Shown: positions 1 through 11,173 of the stretch, in pieces
Position numbering within the stretch: position 1 is the stretch's first letter
How the letters are laid out: each line of letters starts with the position of its first letter
Assembly (NCBI RefSeq): GCF_026151205.1
Contig: NC_087082.1
Span: forward strand, 15,843,365-15,907,364
Length of the DNA: 64,000 nucleotides
DNA from: Bolinopsis microptera
Taxonomy: Eukaryota > Ctenophora > Tentaculata > Lobata > Bolinopsidae
Direction of reading: 5' to 3'
Notes under the pieces: generated by a model
Seen by the model: the letters and a program-made list of their open reading frames with translations, nothing else
The model's database searches: none
Told to the model about the DNA's origin: nothing
Program-made: the position numbers and the translations under genes

Positions 1-91
1 CAATCGGCAAATGATTTTAATAAAAAACAAAATTAGCAGACAAATTACGAACATATTAAATTAAAACTTATTTAATAAAGCACAATTATCA

Positions 92-743
92 GACAAATTA
101 CGAACATATTGAATTAAAATAATATATGATGATGATTAGCAATAAGTAGGTAAGTTCACCCTTCCAATTTAAAGGGGCATGGAAATTCTTCATGGAAATT
201 TTCTCAAAATCAACTTTTTAGTTGTTTCTGATAGAGGAGAGTAATATCTATCTACAGAATTTTGAGATTGAAGGCGCAGGCCTTTAAAATTTTTTATTTG
301 ATTTTGAAAATCTTGGACCTCGTTTTTTGATGATTTTTCGAGGTCCAAGATTTTCAAAGTCGAATAAATTCTGTTTGGCTCATCTCTTCAAAATGATCCC
401 TAGAACATATCCTGATAGTTTCAGGATGATTGCTCAAAAAATATAGAAGATTTTTAGACTCGATTTTTAGGGCACCCGATCAAAAATTGGTCGCGCAATA
501 CAATTAAACACACACGCTGACAATAATTTCGGATAGGAACGATATTTTTCCACGGGATCAAAAGCATCTGATAGATATTACTCCCCTGTAGTCTATCAAA
601 AACAACTAAAAAGTCGATTTTGAGAAAATTTCCATGAAGACCCCCCCCCCCCCCCTGCCCACTTAAATTGGAAGGGTGAACTTACCTACCAATTGCTCAT
701 CATCATCATATTATTTTAATTCAATGTGTTCGTAATTTATCTG
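92..743. mobile_element. Foldback (palindromic) element next to BTB gene A
   Basis: Positions 92-255 read almost as the reverse complement of 570-743; the shared core includes GTAGGTAAGTTCACCCTTCC at 149 and its complement ending near 690. A nested smaller hairpin lies at about 300-360 (arms around TTTGAAAATCTTGGACCTCG and its complement). A partial direct copy of the outermost arm also sits at 37-67. The right arm begins just beyond the splice donor of the BTB exon, so the element occupies the intron or 3' flank. The C-run at 640-655 may have an uncertain length. No ORF is visible inside. Confidence 0.75.
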
Positions 744-772
744 CCCCCTTAAACAATAAACATTCCATTTAC

Positions 773-1535
773 CTGTTTTAGCCTCCTCAGTTTGAGTGGC
801 AACGTGTCTACAACCCTCAAGTAAATCTTCATCATCACTTTCTTCAGAATCTCCACTACATTTACTGTCTTCTAGCACCTCATCAGAACCACCAGCTACA
901 ACTTCACTCCTCAACTTGACCACCTTTTCTACCAACTCTTTCACTTGACCACCCTCAGATCCTCCCGACAGTTCAGTAATCAGGTCAACTACTTCAACAA
1001 ACTGGTCCGGATATCTTTGCTGAAATAGTCTCATATCTACTTGTTCGAGTAAATACAAAGAGTTCTCATCAAATCCTGTGTATTTTAACCCAAACGTGAG
1101 ATAACTCACTAAACAATCAAACACAATGTTTAATTCTCTCCCGGCTATCTGAACTGCCATGTTGATCTGACGTTTTGACAGCTCATCAAAGTTAGACATG
1201 TATTTCCGTAAAAATACTCTTTTTCCTATGTTCCTGGTCGTCATGTTTCTGACAAATAGATCCACAAACTTGCTTTGTTTCAGATTGAAGTATGCTCGAC
1301 TGGCAATCTCACAGGCAAACAGAATCTCCTCATATGAATTGTTCTCAAAGTTCAGAACATCTGTTTTAAAGAACTTCAAACATTTCTTTCTAAACCAGCT
1401 CACTTCGAAAACATGGGCCATCTTGTTAACGTCCTCAAAGTTTAATCTGTTCAGCATCTCAGATTCACCAGAGTACATAGCATCAACAAAACAATGTACT
1501 GCTTCAACACTAAAGTCATCCATCTCGTGGGAAGA
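773..1535 (-). CDS. BTB-BACK protein A, main exon (end of BTB, BACK, acidic tail)
   Basis: This 763-nt exon runs from an acceptor (TTTCAG before TCTTCC, exon start 1535) to a donor (AAAACAG before GTAAAT, exon end 773). It starts in phase 0 and ends in phase 1. With the exon at 1656-1828 it completes a BTB/POZ fold: DDFSVEAVHCFVDAMYSG, then NFEDVNKMAHVFEVSW. A BACK-like helical region follows (EEILFACEIASRAYFNLKQS), with an acidic Ser/Asp/Glu tail ending in HVATQTEE. BTB-BACK proteins commonly act as Cullin-3 substrate adaptors; that role is inferred from the family only. No Kelch repeats are visible. The terminal exon of this copy is not in the window. Exon length and both splice phases match gene B exactly. 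Confidence 0.85.
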
Positions 1536-1655
1536 CTGAAATAGGAAACATTAAATTTGAATCCAGTTATATTATCTGAACTGCAATAACTTTATCTAAT
1601 AAATTGAATTTTATAACAAAATATTCAAAATCTTCATATTATTCTCTCTCAGTAC

Positions 1656-1828
1656 CTGACAAAGGTTGGTGGTGAAATTACCAATAACAGGACTGTTAAG
1701 GGACATTATAACAGAGTTTACCCTCAACACTGATCCATCTCTCAGATTCAGCACCAGGTTTCCATGCACTGGGGAGTTTATCAATTCTCTTCCAAAATTG
1801 GCAGGAACTCTCACCTTCGGGATCATCA
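1656..1828 (-). CDS. BTB-BACK protein A, N-terminal BTB exon
   Basis: The exon encodes the first half of the BTB domain: PANFGRELINSP, GNLVLNLRDGSVLRVNSVIM, then SLNSPV. The donor is TTTGTCAG before GTACTG. The first ATG (1826) lies two bases after an acceptor-like CTAG, and gene B keeps the same arrangement. The exon may therefore be internal, with an unseen upstream exon ending in phase 1; alternatively translation starts at this ATG. A short intron of about 120 bp separates it from the main exon. Confidence 0.75.
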
Positions 1829-1839
1829 CTAGAATTGTT

Positions 1840-2146
1840 AGTTTTAGATAGGACTGATTATATTCTTGCTTATCACAAGATCAATGATTCCACTTATCGC
1901 AACCAATACTACCCAGTCCCAGAGACAAATAGCAAATACAATGGATACAAAAAATAGATGACGAAAGTAAAACATAGAACAGCAAAAAATATGACCAATA
2001 GAGTTAATTGATAATTACAAATTCTCAAAATGAACTATAACTACAGGTTTAAATGAGGAAGCAGGGACTAGTTTATTCACTAATAGTTGGGGCTTCACAA
2101 CGTAGTAAGAATTGTCAAACAGTATATATACAATAAAGTAATTCAA
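1840..2146. other. No gene seen upstream of BTB gene A
   Basis: AT-rich DNA without a supported ORF, RNA gene or clear repeat. An upstream exon of gene A could lie here or beyond, but none can be defined. Confidence 0.4.
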
Positions 2147-2335
2147 GTGTTGCAATTGGCAGAGCAAAATACAGAGGTAACGGAAATTGTCCACTGCCCA
2201 GTATAGCTAAGTCCAGCAGTCAACGTAATCAAGCACTACATGACAACTCATTTGCAGTCACTGGACCTCGATTATGGAATGTAATCCCAACACATATGCA
2301 CACCATCGAGGATCCTATGCAATTCAAATATTTTT
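2147..2335 (+). mobile_element. LINE 3' tail remnant, copy 1
   Basis: The segment matches 19,735-20,190 and 33,357-33,815. In those copies the plus strand encodes the end of a reverse-transcriptase ORF (FAVTGPRLWNVIPTHMHTIE). This copy keeps only the first part and stops within the CAATTCAAA stretch. It is a dead fragment. Confidence 0.7.
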
Positions 2336-2656
2336 ATTAGGTACTGGTGATGACCGAAAATATTCTGCCCATGCTGTAAAGATTTAATTTGAATTTTTAA
2401 AGCTCATTCGCTTGTCTGATTGCGGGAGTTACTTATTTATAATATTTATTGTACATCATTAATATAATTCGATTGTCGATTGAAAGCTGAGGTGCAATGA
2501 TTCATTTTAGTTGAAAATTAATAATATAATAACAAATAATAATTCTACTATATATTAGGTGATGTTCGTTTCTAATATTGGTCTATAATGTTCGAGCTGA
2601 TATGAAAATGTATAATTTTGGCAACTTCATACAAATATTTGTTTAGAAGTTTGTTA
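2336..2656. other. AT-rich interval, nothing recognised
   Basis: No ORF or repeat structure could be supported in this stretch. Confidence 0.4.
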
Positions 2657-2862
2657 TTTCGTTAACGGGTTATACTCGTAAAATATTTGTTTCAAATATT
2701 ACAGGACCGTCGACAGGACCGTCGACGAGTCCAACTCGGCGCGCGTCCTGGTAGGTTGTCATTGGTTGTATGACCCGCCGCGCACGAGTGCGTTAACGGG
2801 TGATACTCGTAAAATATCTGTTCCAACTCGGCGCGCGTCCTGGTAGGTTGTAAACCTACAAA
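2657..2862 (+). repeat. R1 structured cassette, two tandem copies
   Basis: Two copies of R1 start at TTAACGGGTTATACTCGTAA (2659) and TTAACGGGTGATACTCGTAA (2792). Each is followed by ACTCGGCGCGCGTCCTGGTA. The first has lost the right arm of its GTAGGTT hairpin and carries a short duplication of GACCGTCGAC. The second lacks the GTCGACGAGT arm but keeps GTAGGTTGTAAACCTAC intact. R1 recurs at 5.4, 28.8, 33.2, 38.0, 55.1, 55.5, 56.8 and 57.2 kb. Confidence 0.8.
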
Positions 2863-2931
2863 CGAGTGCGCGGCTCCGGCCCCTGTATCGTAAAAACTCT
2901 ACAAGGTCACTATCGTGAAACGACGATGGGT

Positions 2932-4382
2932 TATCCTCCCCACAAAATTTTGTGGAAGTTCTCCCGTTGCAATTGCAATGGATAACTTTACAAATTCTAA
3001 TATATATCAAATCTACCTACAAAGTGTTTTTTAAAACCCACATAAAATTGAAAAAAAAAATGTGTCTCTCTTGCTATTAAAACTGGCACCAAAGCTGCCC
3101 AAAATCAATGTCATCACCAAGTTGAAAATAACCATGTTCTAATTGATGTCAAGATTAGTATTACTTTAAGTAAAGTGTTGTTATGATTCAAACTTAATGT
3201 AAAAAAGTGGTGATCAATCTCCCGAATACGGTAGGAATCCACACTCAGGGCCCTAGTAATACAATATGACTGTTAAAACGAAAAGGGCAACAACAAGGTC
3301 TATCTTTACAATATACTGTTCAAATTCCGGATACCGTGATATTGTTGTAAATATTTAAACAAAATACCATTGTGCACAATAATTAATATATATATCTCAC
3401 GTAAATAACCTTTCCAGGCTATCTTACTTAAATAAAGTCATTCCAGGAATCTCACCTGTACTAAACGTACTTCGGTTTATTCCTTCTCGGTCTGAGTTCG
3501 TACTTTCTCCTCGGATTTAATTAAGAGTGGAAATGATGAGAAAACAGCAGGAGGTCATGCGAAAAGAAACTGAAGAAAGATGCAGGGAAAGACAGAAAGA
3601 AAACATCAGGATTCAATTATCTAAGATTCCTAGGCAAATTGGAGAACGGGGACTATACTTAGGGGATTTGCCCAAAAGTATAGATGATTGGAGCAAGCAC
3701 ATCGGAGCAAGGAGCACGATAAGACCAGAGCCAGTGTTTATGGGGAGGCTGAAAGAGGCAAAAGTCGAGGGAGCGGAGATGGACTTCAATGCGGCTACCT
3801 TGCCCAAGGGAATTCCCTCTAAGGCAAGGCAGCAAGTATCAGAAATAATCAGTACGGAGTTGGGAGTATTTGTTGGAGACAAGGAGGATTTCATCCGAGT
3901 CTTGAATAGACTAGCACTGAGAGTGGAATTGACGGCCAAAGATGTGTGCTACGGGATAACTGAGGAGGATAGAGCAGTGGTGGAATGGAAACGCGACGAT
4001 AACAACAGGATCGAAGGAGAGGAAGAAGATGCTAGAGTTTTACATAAAGAACAGGGCGGGGGAATTCTCCCGTGGCTGTAGAAGTTTAATAGATATAGTG
4101 AGGGAGTTATGGGAGGATGAAGAAGATATGACGGATGGACTGGTAGAAGAAGAGTTAGGTGAACTGATGAGGAGATTATGGTTCTTGAACAATCTTGATG
4201 TAGCAATTTAGTAATAGTCGCATGCAATTGTATGCTTCTATAGTTTTTAACAATTTGTGCAATTGTACAAAAAAGAATACAGTCGTTTTATTGCATATCA
4301 AGTGATATCTCTGATTCATAATTTGTGAAGTTATCCTCTGCAAAGCAGCGGAAAACTTCCTCACAATTTTGTGGGGAGGATA
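2932..4382. mobile_element. 1.45-kb element with perfect 18-bp terminal inverted repeats
   Basis: TATCCTCCCCACAAAATT at 2932 is exactly inverted at 4365-4382. Similarity continues inward, more weakly (GTGGAAGTT against its complement). The only coding-like sequence inside is the ORF at 3527-4211. No transposase is recognised and no clear target-site duplication is seen. The pairing of the two ends is direct; that they bound one mobile unit is inference. Confidence 0.55.
3527..4211 (+). CDS. Unrecognised ORF, coiled-coil or Gag-like, frameshifted near its end
   Basis: One frame is open from 3527 (first ATG 3533) to 4081. A second frame continues the protein-like sequence from about 4029 to 4211, so one indel probably splits a single protein of about 230 residues. 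The start is a charged coiled-coil-like segment (MRKQQEVMRKETEERCRERQ). A mixed region follows with KSIDDWSKHIG and IISTELGVFVGDKEDFIRVL. The C terminus is acidic (VRELWEDEEDM). No zinc knuckle, protease or RT motif is visible. Its position between inverted repeats suggests an element-encoded protein; no family can be named. Confidence 0.4.
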
Positions 4383-4689
4383 TGTTGTAGGGTCATTTTG
4401 GCATTTTCCAAAATAACTATTTTGATCATAATCTAACCCTTTATTACAACAATGAATAGAAAGGACCGAAAAGAAGGAAGTGGAGAGAGGAGAATGCAGA
4501 GATAAGACGAAGGGACGCGCAGAGGAGATCGCGAGAAGTGGAGCCCTAATGGCAAGGAACTCGATGGACGGTTTAGATTCTTATATAGATTGGCGTTGGG
4601 TTTTATATCTTAAGTTTATATGCATGACAGTATTAGTCCAGTATTTAAGGGTAGTATTTTAGGGCATATATTTTTGTACGACATTTAGT

Positions 4690-4985
4690 ACAGCAGGGTA
4701 GTGCAGAGAGTTTAGTTTAACACCTCTGTTTTAGTTACAAGGAGGATAGTTAAAGATATTGTTAAGAGCAGAGAGTTTTAGGGAAACAGAAAGTTTATTT
4801 TAACATCTCTGTTTTGGTTATCAGAGAGTTCAATTTTACACCTCTGTTTTGGCTATAGCAGGAGAGTTAAGGAAATATTTAGCACATAGAGTTTTGGACG
4901 AGCAGAGAGTTTATTTTAACATCTCTGTTTTGGTTATCAGAGAGTTCAATTTTACACCTCTGTTATGATTATTGGAAGGATTGTT
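4690..4985. repeat. Short tandem repeat built on ACCTCTGTT units
   Basis: Blocks containing AACATCTCTGTTTTGGTTAT and AGAGAGTTCAATTTTACACC recur, starting at 4719 (diverged), 4802 and 4918. Spacing is 83 and then 116 bp. The last two units are close to identical. No coding potential. Confidence 0.65.
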
Positions 4986-5267
4986 TAGGAAATTGTTTAT
5001 AGATTGCTCGGAAGAGTGGGAGATTGTTAATACTTTCTGGGGATACTTAAGAGTGGAGATATTGAAGGGATGTGACACTTTTTGATTTGAGAAGAACTGA
5101 TTTTGCAGTTAAAGTTCACAGTTAAAGAACCATTCGAATTATTGACTTAGTATTTGAGGAACTCTGAGATATTGTAATTACAATTCTTAAACGGTTTATT
5201 CAAATTAAACTATTATCCCTTGTCACCTTACAGAACAAAATATAAAGGAAAAGAGCCTTTTATCAAT

Positions 5268-5810
5268 GTTAATTCATCGCCGATCTAGCGAGAAGCATAA
5301 TCGAGTGCTCGGCGCGGCACAGTAACGCATCGCGCTTAAAGACAATGAGGGTTGCGACGTGATACAACGTTTTGGTAGGTTATGAACCTACAATTATTTT
5401 GTCACTTATTTTTGTTTGAAAGAGGTAAATGTACATTTTGTTTGATATATATTATACTTTAATGTTGAAGCTTGTAGCGTGATGCACTACTGGGTCGCGC
5501 GCGCATCAAATAATGCTTCTCGCAACCACTTCGGTAGATCGGCGAGATGCACCACTGTGCCTCACCGAGCTGCGAAGGATTGACATCGTGAATCAATGTC
5601 GAAGCGTGTATTGAATGTTTGAATTTACTTATTTTTAATGCTCAAAATATTAGCCCAATGCAAATTTTACAAAGCTAGTTTTGTAGCGCGTTGGGTTAAT
5701 GCATTAATTGGAGGACTTCGCGCCGCTTCGACGCGCTGCGCAAACTAGCATTCTTGCGACTTGCAGAGCAACGATCTGGAAGGGTTGACATCGTTAATCA
5801 AATCCATTAA
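5268..5810. repeat. R3 GC-rich repeat cluster with a partial R1 hairpin
   Basis: Three R3-like copies lie at 5268-5345, 5472-5600 (minus) and 5680-5806 (diverged). The middle copy is a near-perfect reverse complement of 27,858-27,988, including GGTAGATCGGCGAGATGCAC and the terminal GATTGACATCGTGAATCAA. An isolated R1 hairpin, GTAGGTTATGAACCTAC, is at about 5375. These GC-rich blocks contrast sharply with the AT-rich surroundings. Confidence 0.7.
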
Positions 5811-5900
5811 TAATGTTGAATGGACAAAACTAGAATAAGACTTATATTGTTTTTATACTTGCCCAAAATTGATCACTTGGGTTTTTTACCATTTTTGCAG

Positions 5901-5972
5901 CCAAACAAAACTGTGGTTACAGGTACAGCTAGCTTAGGAGTTGCAACATGCGTGGTAGGAGGTATATTATCT
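5901..5972 (+). CDS. Candidate lone exon encoding a hydrophobic Gly/Val-rich segment
   Basis: A strong acceptor (CCATTTTTGCAG) and a consensus donor (GTAAGTATT) bound 72 nt that are open in phase 0. The encoded segment includes KTVVTGTASLGVATCVVGGI. The composition resembles a membrane-inserting helix. No neighbouring exon could be found, so it may be chance or a gene remnant. No homology is claimed. Confidence 0.3.
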
Positions 5973-6066
5973 GTAAGTATTTTAAATATAATTGGTCTAT
6001 CATGATACGATCAATGATTGATGATACGCGCGGCATCGTTGAGCTGATCTAGCTGAGTCGAAAATC

Positions 6067-6086
6067 AAGCCGCGCATGCGCGGCTT
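6067..6086. repeat. 20-bp perfect palindrome
   Basis: AAGCCGCGCATGCGCGGCTT is self-complementary. It ends a GC-rich patch (6000-6086) that resembles a degraded R3 copy. Confidence 0.8.
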
Positions 6087-6089
6087 ACA

Positions 6090-8319
6090 TATTTGAACAT
6101 TAAAATGTATTTGCTGCTGCTGTAAAGTACCGATTTTTCAACACTTTGGTGTGCCAGGCAAACGCGAAGGTGGCCTACATGACAGACCAAGCTTACAAAC
6201 ATAACAGGTTATCAGGTTTATAGCCACACAGTATCGAATTCAAACACCTTCTTCACTCACCAAGAAATTTGCGAAATTAAAAACATAAATTAGAAAACAA
6301 ATCTGCAACCAACCCGACCAATAATAGAGGTCGGTCTATCCAATAGAACAGTCGTATTACGTTCACAAAACTATGCAGTTTCTTTACATAATCGACATAC
6401 AACACCTGAACATATCTTTTAGGGAAACAATCTGATCAACATAGCTCACAACACAAATAATTAAAAATCATAAACTCTCCCAAAATTTATAGACAGATAA
6501 AACAGTGCTAAACATAAGATTTAATCAGAGTCCTGACTGCATTAAAATTAAACCAATCAGATGTTTCGCAACTTTGTGATGGCTTATATAAGCAGCTGAA
6601 TAAAGTGTTCATATGATAAAATTTAGTTGTCGTCTATGATTAAAACTTAGATTTGGTGTAATGAACATAATTTACCACGTCTTTTGCATAAATTCAAAAT
6701 CTTAATATCATAGTCCACCCTTTTTTGTTATATCCCTGGTTTCTATAGACCACGCCTTGCATGCTCTCAGAACCAAATAACTTGAGAAATTTGTGGGTGC
6801 CATTTATAAATTAGAAATTATATAATACAGATAAAGAATCACAGATGAAGACACACAAGTAATTCTTAACTACAGGATTCCAGAACACAAACTAAAACTA
6901 TCATCTCTTAGAACGAAACCATTTTATCGCTCACGATCGATAATCACCATCGTCGGCGCTAATTTACACTATTCTAAAGCGGTTATTTTTTTCCCCCAAA
7001 TGGAGGAATCGTCCAACTCGGAAAGTCCGTCGAATTAGAGTAATTGTATCGATCTCTCTACAACTCAAAATCATGATACTTCTCTTGAATTGTTTTCACT
7101 ACTATTGTTTTTGGAAGGTTTGAATGTTCGTTTGCTGTTATCTTCAATCATGCTGAGTCTTTATTGGCGAAATTTTTTTGCACTTGCTGGTTCTCTCGGA
7201 GGTAAGCATGAACAATTACCCCCTCTGTCTTTGTTGTAAATTTAAGAAAGCATGTTCTCTTTATTTATGAGTTAATGATTTACACAAACAGCCTAGCTAG
7301 TGTTAAATGTTGATACATTATAAAGGTTGCTTATACATACTATATATTTTGCTTTTACATATCATGCTCCTTGATTGCTCAAATTGTGTATGATTTATTG
7401 ATGTTTCTCGGGTAAATTTGTATTGATATAATTTATAATATAGTTTTAGCTAGTAATTACAGTTTGATTAATTCACCCTCTATAACGGGGCTTTTTGGGA
7501 TGAAAAAAACATTTAGCGTGAAAAATCTGCGTTGTAGCAGCTAAGCCTTTAAGCGTGTTATAGAGGGGGGAAACTGAAAAAGTTTTTGATAATTTTAGGG
7601 TTATCGAGATGGACGTCATAACAGATCCACAAATTTACAGTCCACTTTCAAAATTATAACATTTGAGAACGTGATTAAACTATCCAAGAATCACACTTCA
7701 GTGTACGCACTACTTAAGATCGTACAATTCAACTACAATTTCGCAAACCCTTTAAAGCTCTTTTTTTTATTTCTCTCGTTACTTCCCGGAAATTTCTCAT
7801 AATTATCATCGTTTGTTGTCCCAGGCAGAGGTGCCCTTATTCATCCACCTGTTGAGTGTTGAAGCTACTAATAATATTTCAGGACAGAAAATAAAATCTA
7901 AGATTATCACAACTAGGGTTACCGAATAGTTTTGAAAATATTCGGATTTGGAGTTCGGTATTCGGTTCGACCGAATATTTGGTGATACGGTCGCGGTCAA
8001 TCGAAAATATTCGGTACCAAATACCAAATACTACCGGATACTGAATATACAGATGATTCGGTAATCGGTCACCACACCTGTGCTAAGTGTGTCAAACTAC
8101 TTTAATGACCATTTATAATGACTAAGGGGCAAGATAGTACTCTTTTGGGTCCTAAAAACAGCAGCTGTCATGTAGGAGGAAAGTAATGATAGTTTTGATG
8201 TCTGGAGTCTTTAATTGAGATATTTCGGGGACCTTTCAGAATTCAGAGTAAGAAGTTCAATGTGCAGATGGAAGCAAAATTATCGCGATTTTCACCTCAT
8301 AGAATAATAGGCTATTTTA
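6090..8319. other. AT-rich interval, no gene supported
   Basis: No ORF of coding character, RNA gene or complete element was recognised. At 7915-8050 there is a low-complexity patch rich in ATTCGG and ACCGAA in both orientations, which looks like a degenerate inverted repeat. Confidence 0.4.
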
Positions 8320-8365
8320 AGAGTATTAGGCCAAAAGCAATATATTGCTTTTGGCCTAATACTCT
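8320..8365. repeat. 46-bp perfect palindrome
   Basis: The left half AGAGTATTAGGCCAAAAGCA plus ATA is exactly complemented by the right half with no spacer. A third, partial copy (GGCCTAATACTATATTATAA) follows at 8384, suggesting local inverted duplication. Confidence 0.85.
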
Positions 8366-8369
8366 ATTA

Positions 8370-10100
8370 TAATAATTTATAATGGCCTAATACTATATTA
8401 TAATCAATATTGCACTATTAGAATAAGAAGAATTCTTTGAAACAAATGGTTAAGAATTGGCAGGAATTCGTAAGAATCATTGTGATACATTTAAATCAAG
8501 AAACGAAGAAACCCACAATTTATTCGATCCTTTTTTGGGGTTAAGTACTGAATTGGACATTTCTATTATTGGATTTGATAATCGCATTAGCATAATTATG
8601 TTAACTTTCTTGTACATTGTTTGAATCAAACCGATGAAAACACAATTTACGATGGTTTTAAAAATGTAATATAGGAGATAATTATTAAATCCATTAAGTA
8701 TGAAGTAGCTGTTAACTGATAATATTAGACAACAAATATGAAATCCGTGTCAGAGCTTCTTTATTTAATCGGTTGTCAATCAAATGTTGAAATCTAAATG
8801 ATGATTAATACCCTTATCAGTGATCTTGTCCATAAAATACAAATGCAGGCTAACATGCAGTTTATTAACATTTCTACAAACATTTTTATAGCTGAATTAA
8901 CTTGAAACTTCTCACAAAAAATAAGAGTAAATTAAAATTTTCGAATTAAATGTCTTTAAAGCAAGAAACAAAATTTGTTCTAGAGTTCTAGTCCTTTTCG
9001 TGTTCATCATCGAGTTGCTTTTCTGACCTTCAATAAAAGATCATCAGCTTTCTAAACATCTTTTCCGAGTTCCTTCGATCCATCTCTCCAAATATTGACC
9101 TGAAGAGATGCACGATGATAATGGAATATAATGTGACTTCAGTCATTTACTTCATGCCTTTTTTTTAATCAGATAACGATTTAAAAGATCTCAAAGCAAT
9201 CAATTAAGGTGGCACTCGACTCAAGTGTCTGTCAGCCTGCTCCTTCATACGAAAAGTCCAATTCACATGTTCAACAATTCACTTGTTCAACAATGCACAT
9301 GTTTAACAGCACATGTTCATTAAGCGATCTCAGTTACCTGGCCGGCGCGGTGGTTAGTGGTATCGTTCATCATGGCCTCTCCAACTTAGAGTGAAGTCGA
9401 AACATGTGTATCTCCAAACATCTTTACAGTACCTGACACTACTGCCACAAGCAGTGGAGGGAAGATATTATCTCTTCACTGCTTCTGTCAGCTGGTTAGT
9501 TGAAATAATACTGGAAATCGTCCCACCGATTTCCAGATAATTTATTAAACTAATAAATAATTATTTATTTAGTCTTTATATATCCTCAAATAACTGGCAC
9601 ATATTGTGTAGTCTCCTAGATACAAACATGGTGACCAGTATTTGAGGGTAATGTTTCACTTTGAGGCTGTTGCGTTCATAAATCACAGATGTAATGGTTC
9701 GTGCATCAACTTTTCGGGAAAAGTGCGTTAAGTGCGGTAATTCTTTTTCGTGCGTGAGCTCTAGAATGTAGATAATAGCTTACTAGAAGATTCCATGTTA
9801 CGTCGTCAAGAAATTTTGTTTAATTGATGTGTGTTGAGTTACACCGATCAAACTCTCAAAAAGGACTGATTTGATGCGCGATGTGGGTTTGTTTCGTAAA
9901 CTAAATCTATGTAATTCAAAGAAACTATCGATAAAAGAAATGATTTATTTTAATTTTCGATTAAAAAAGCTTATGATAGGGGTTTTTGATGATCTGAAAG
10001 CTGAAAAGAGCAACCTAGGGTTTTCTGACGAGACCGGTTTCCGCTTTTCATAAACTATACCTTCGAAGTAATCTTGCGAATTTAAATAGATGAAAAATAC
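8370..10100. other. AT-rich interval, no gene supported
   Basis: Apart from a short repetitive CACATGTTCAACAA-type patch at 9262-9320, nothing is recognisable. The small ORFs here have no domain or splice support. Confidence 0.4.
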
Positions 10101-10104
10101 TTAC

Positions 10105-10279
10105 TGAAGCACGTTTCAAACCCGTAACCAGACTTGTGGCCCACTGGACAATTTTCACATATATTGTTGTTCGAGTCATGATATGTCTTTGGTGGACAGA
10201 TCTTACAGAATTCTACTTCTGTGATGAGATTGTCATATTCATTTTCCGGTCCTGTGCACTTAACATTTCCACCTTCGCA
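10105..10279 (-). CDS. Ephrin-receptor-like cysteine-rich exon of the Ig/sushi gene
   Basis: This 175-nt exon is bounded by TACTAG (acceptor) and GTAAGT (donor). It starts in phase 0, matching the sushi exon before it, and ends in phase 1. It encodes a cysteine-rich module with FCKICPPKTYHDSNNNICEN followed by CPVGHKSGYGFETC, the spacing seen in GCC2/GCC3 (ephrin-receptor-like) repeats. It is the most C-terminal exon found for this gene; further exons should lie at lower coordinates but were not identified. Confidence 0.7.
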
Positions 10280-10443
10280 CTAGTAGAGAGATTATGTTAT
10301 TCAGACAGTTCAGTAGCTAATGTGCTAACATTAATAACATTATGATTATATTTGAAAAACTGTTTATTGTCACCAACATGTAGCCAAGGTTTGCCAATAT
10401 TAATAGACCCAATTTAAAAAACACGATGTGTCTAAGTTCTAAC

Positions 10444-10586
10444 CTTCCATTTGTTACATCTTTCTGCCTCTGTCTTGATATAACCTTTATTACAAGTGTA
10501 AGTTATTAAACCAGTTTCTCCTTCGGACCACACATCTAGGGTGGTTGAATTGTTAAACACACCATTTATTACTGATGTGACTTGCA
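10444..10586 (-). CDS. Sushi/CCP-like exon 2 of the Ig/sushi gene
   Basis: The exon runs from AAAG (acceptor) to AAG before GTTAGA (donor), entering in phase 1 and leaving in phase 0. It encodes VQVTSVINGVFNNSTT, then GETGLITYTCNKGYIKTEAE and RCNKWK. The G-x-x-x-Y-x-C-x-x-G-Y pattern is typical of the second half of a sushi domain. The phases join correctly to both neighbouring exons. Confidence 0.65.
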
Positions 10587-10975
10587 CTTTAAAATTAAAT
10601 CATCCTTGTAATTTTAACCTGTGTAGTGTGTATATGGTCATTGGTCATTTTTGTGGTGTTTAGATTACACGCTGCACGGTAGAAGTTTTATCTCAATAGT
10701 TGTATAAAATTTCAGTTTATTGTTATTTTTACCTTGGGTTAGTGTAATATCCAAGTCTTGCGGCAGTTGCTCTTTCACCCTGCATTCTAAGGAAAGACGG
10801 ATTAGTTTGTTAGCACCGGTATTAATTTACCCTAATTTAAATTTACGTTTTTCATACTTTTACAACGATTTCTGGAGAAATGAAATGAACCAAATGGTTG
10901 TTTCAACTATCAAATCAGCTGTCAGTTATAAGTTATTGCTACTTTTTGTGATTTATTGTGAGAGTGAGAACTCAC

Positions 10976-11173
10976 CGTTTGTCTCCGTACAATCGAATGA
11001 TTTGTCAGTAAACACCATATTATCAACCGCTTCACAGGTTGCAGTAGTGGTTACATCTGAACCAGATGGTGTGGATCCAGGAGCACAGGAGACCGTCACA
11101 TCTCCTCCTACTTTTACTGTTTCCACAGTGCTACCCGCGATTGTGAATGTGAATTTGGGGTCTTTTAAACATC
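10976..11173 (-). CDS. Sushi/CCP-like exon 1 of the Ig/sushi gene
   Basis: This 198-nt exon is symmetrical (phase 1 in, phase 1 out), bounded by AATTTCAG and GTGAGT. It encodes CLKDPKFTFTIAGSTVETVK, GGDVTVSCAPGSTPSGSD, then a third cysteine in TTATCEAVDN and a fourth in KSFDCTETN. Four cysteines over about 60 residues fit a sushi/CCP module. It follows the last Ig exon, whose VYG end joins it in frame. Confidence 0.7.

Noticed and set aside
1198-1539. 113-codon plus-strand ORF and its counterpart at 24,635
   Set aside because: Both are antisense shadows of the conserved BTB-BACK exons.
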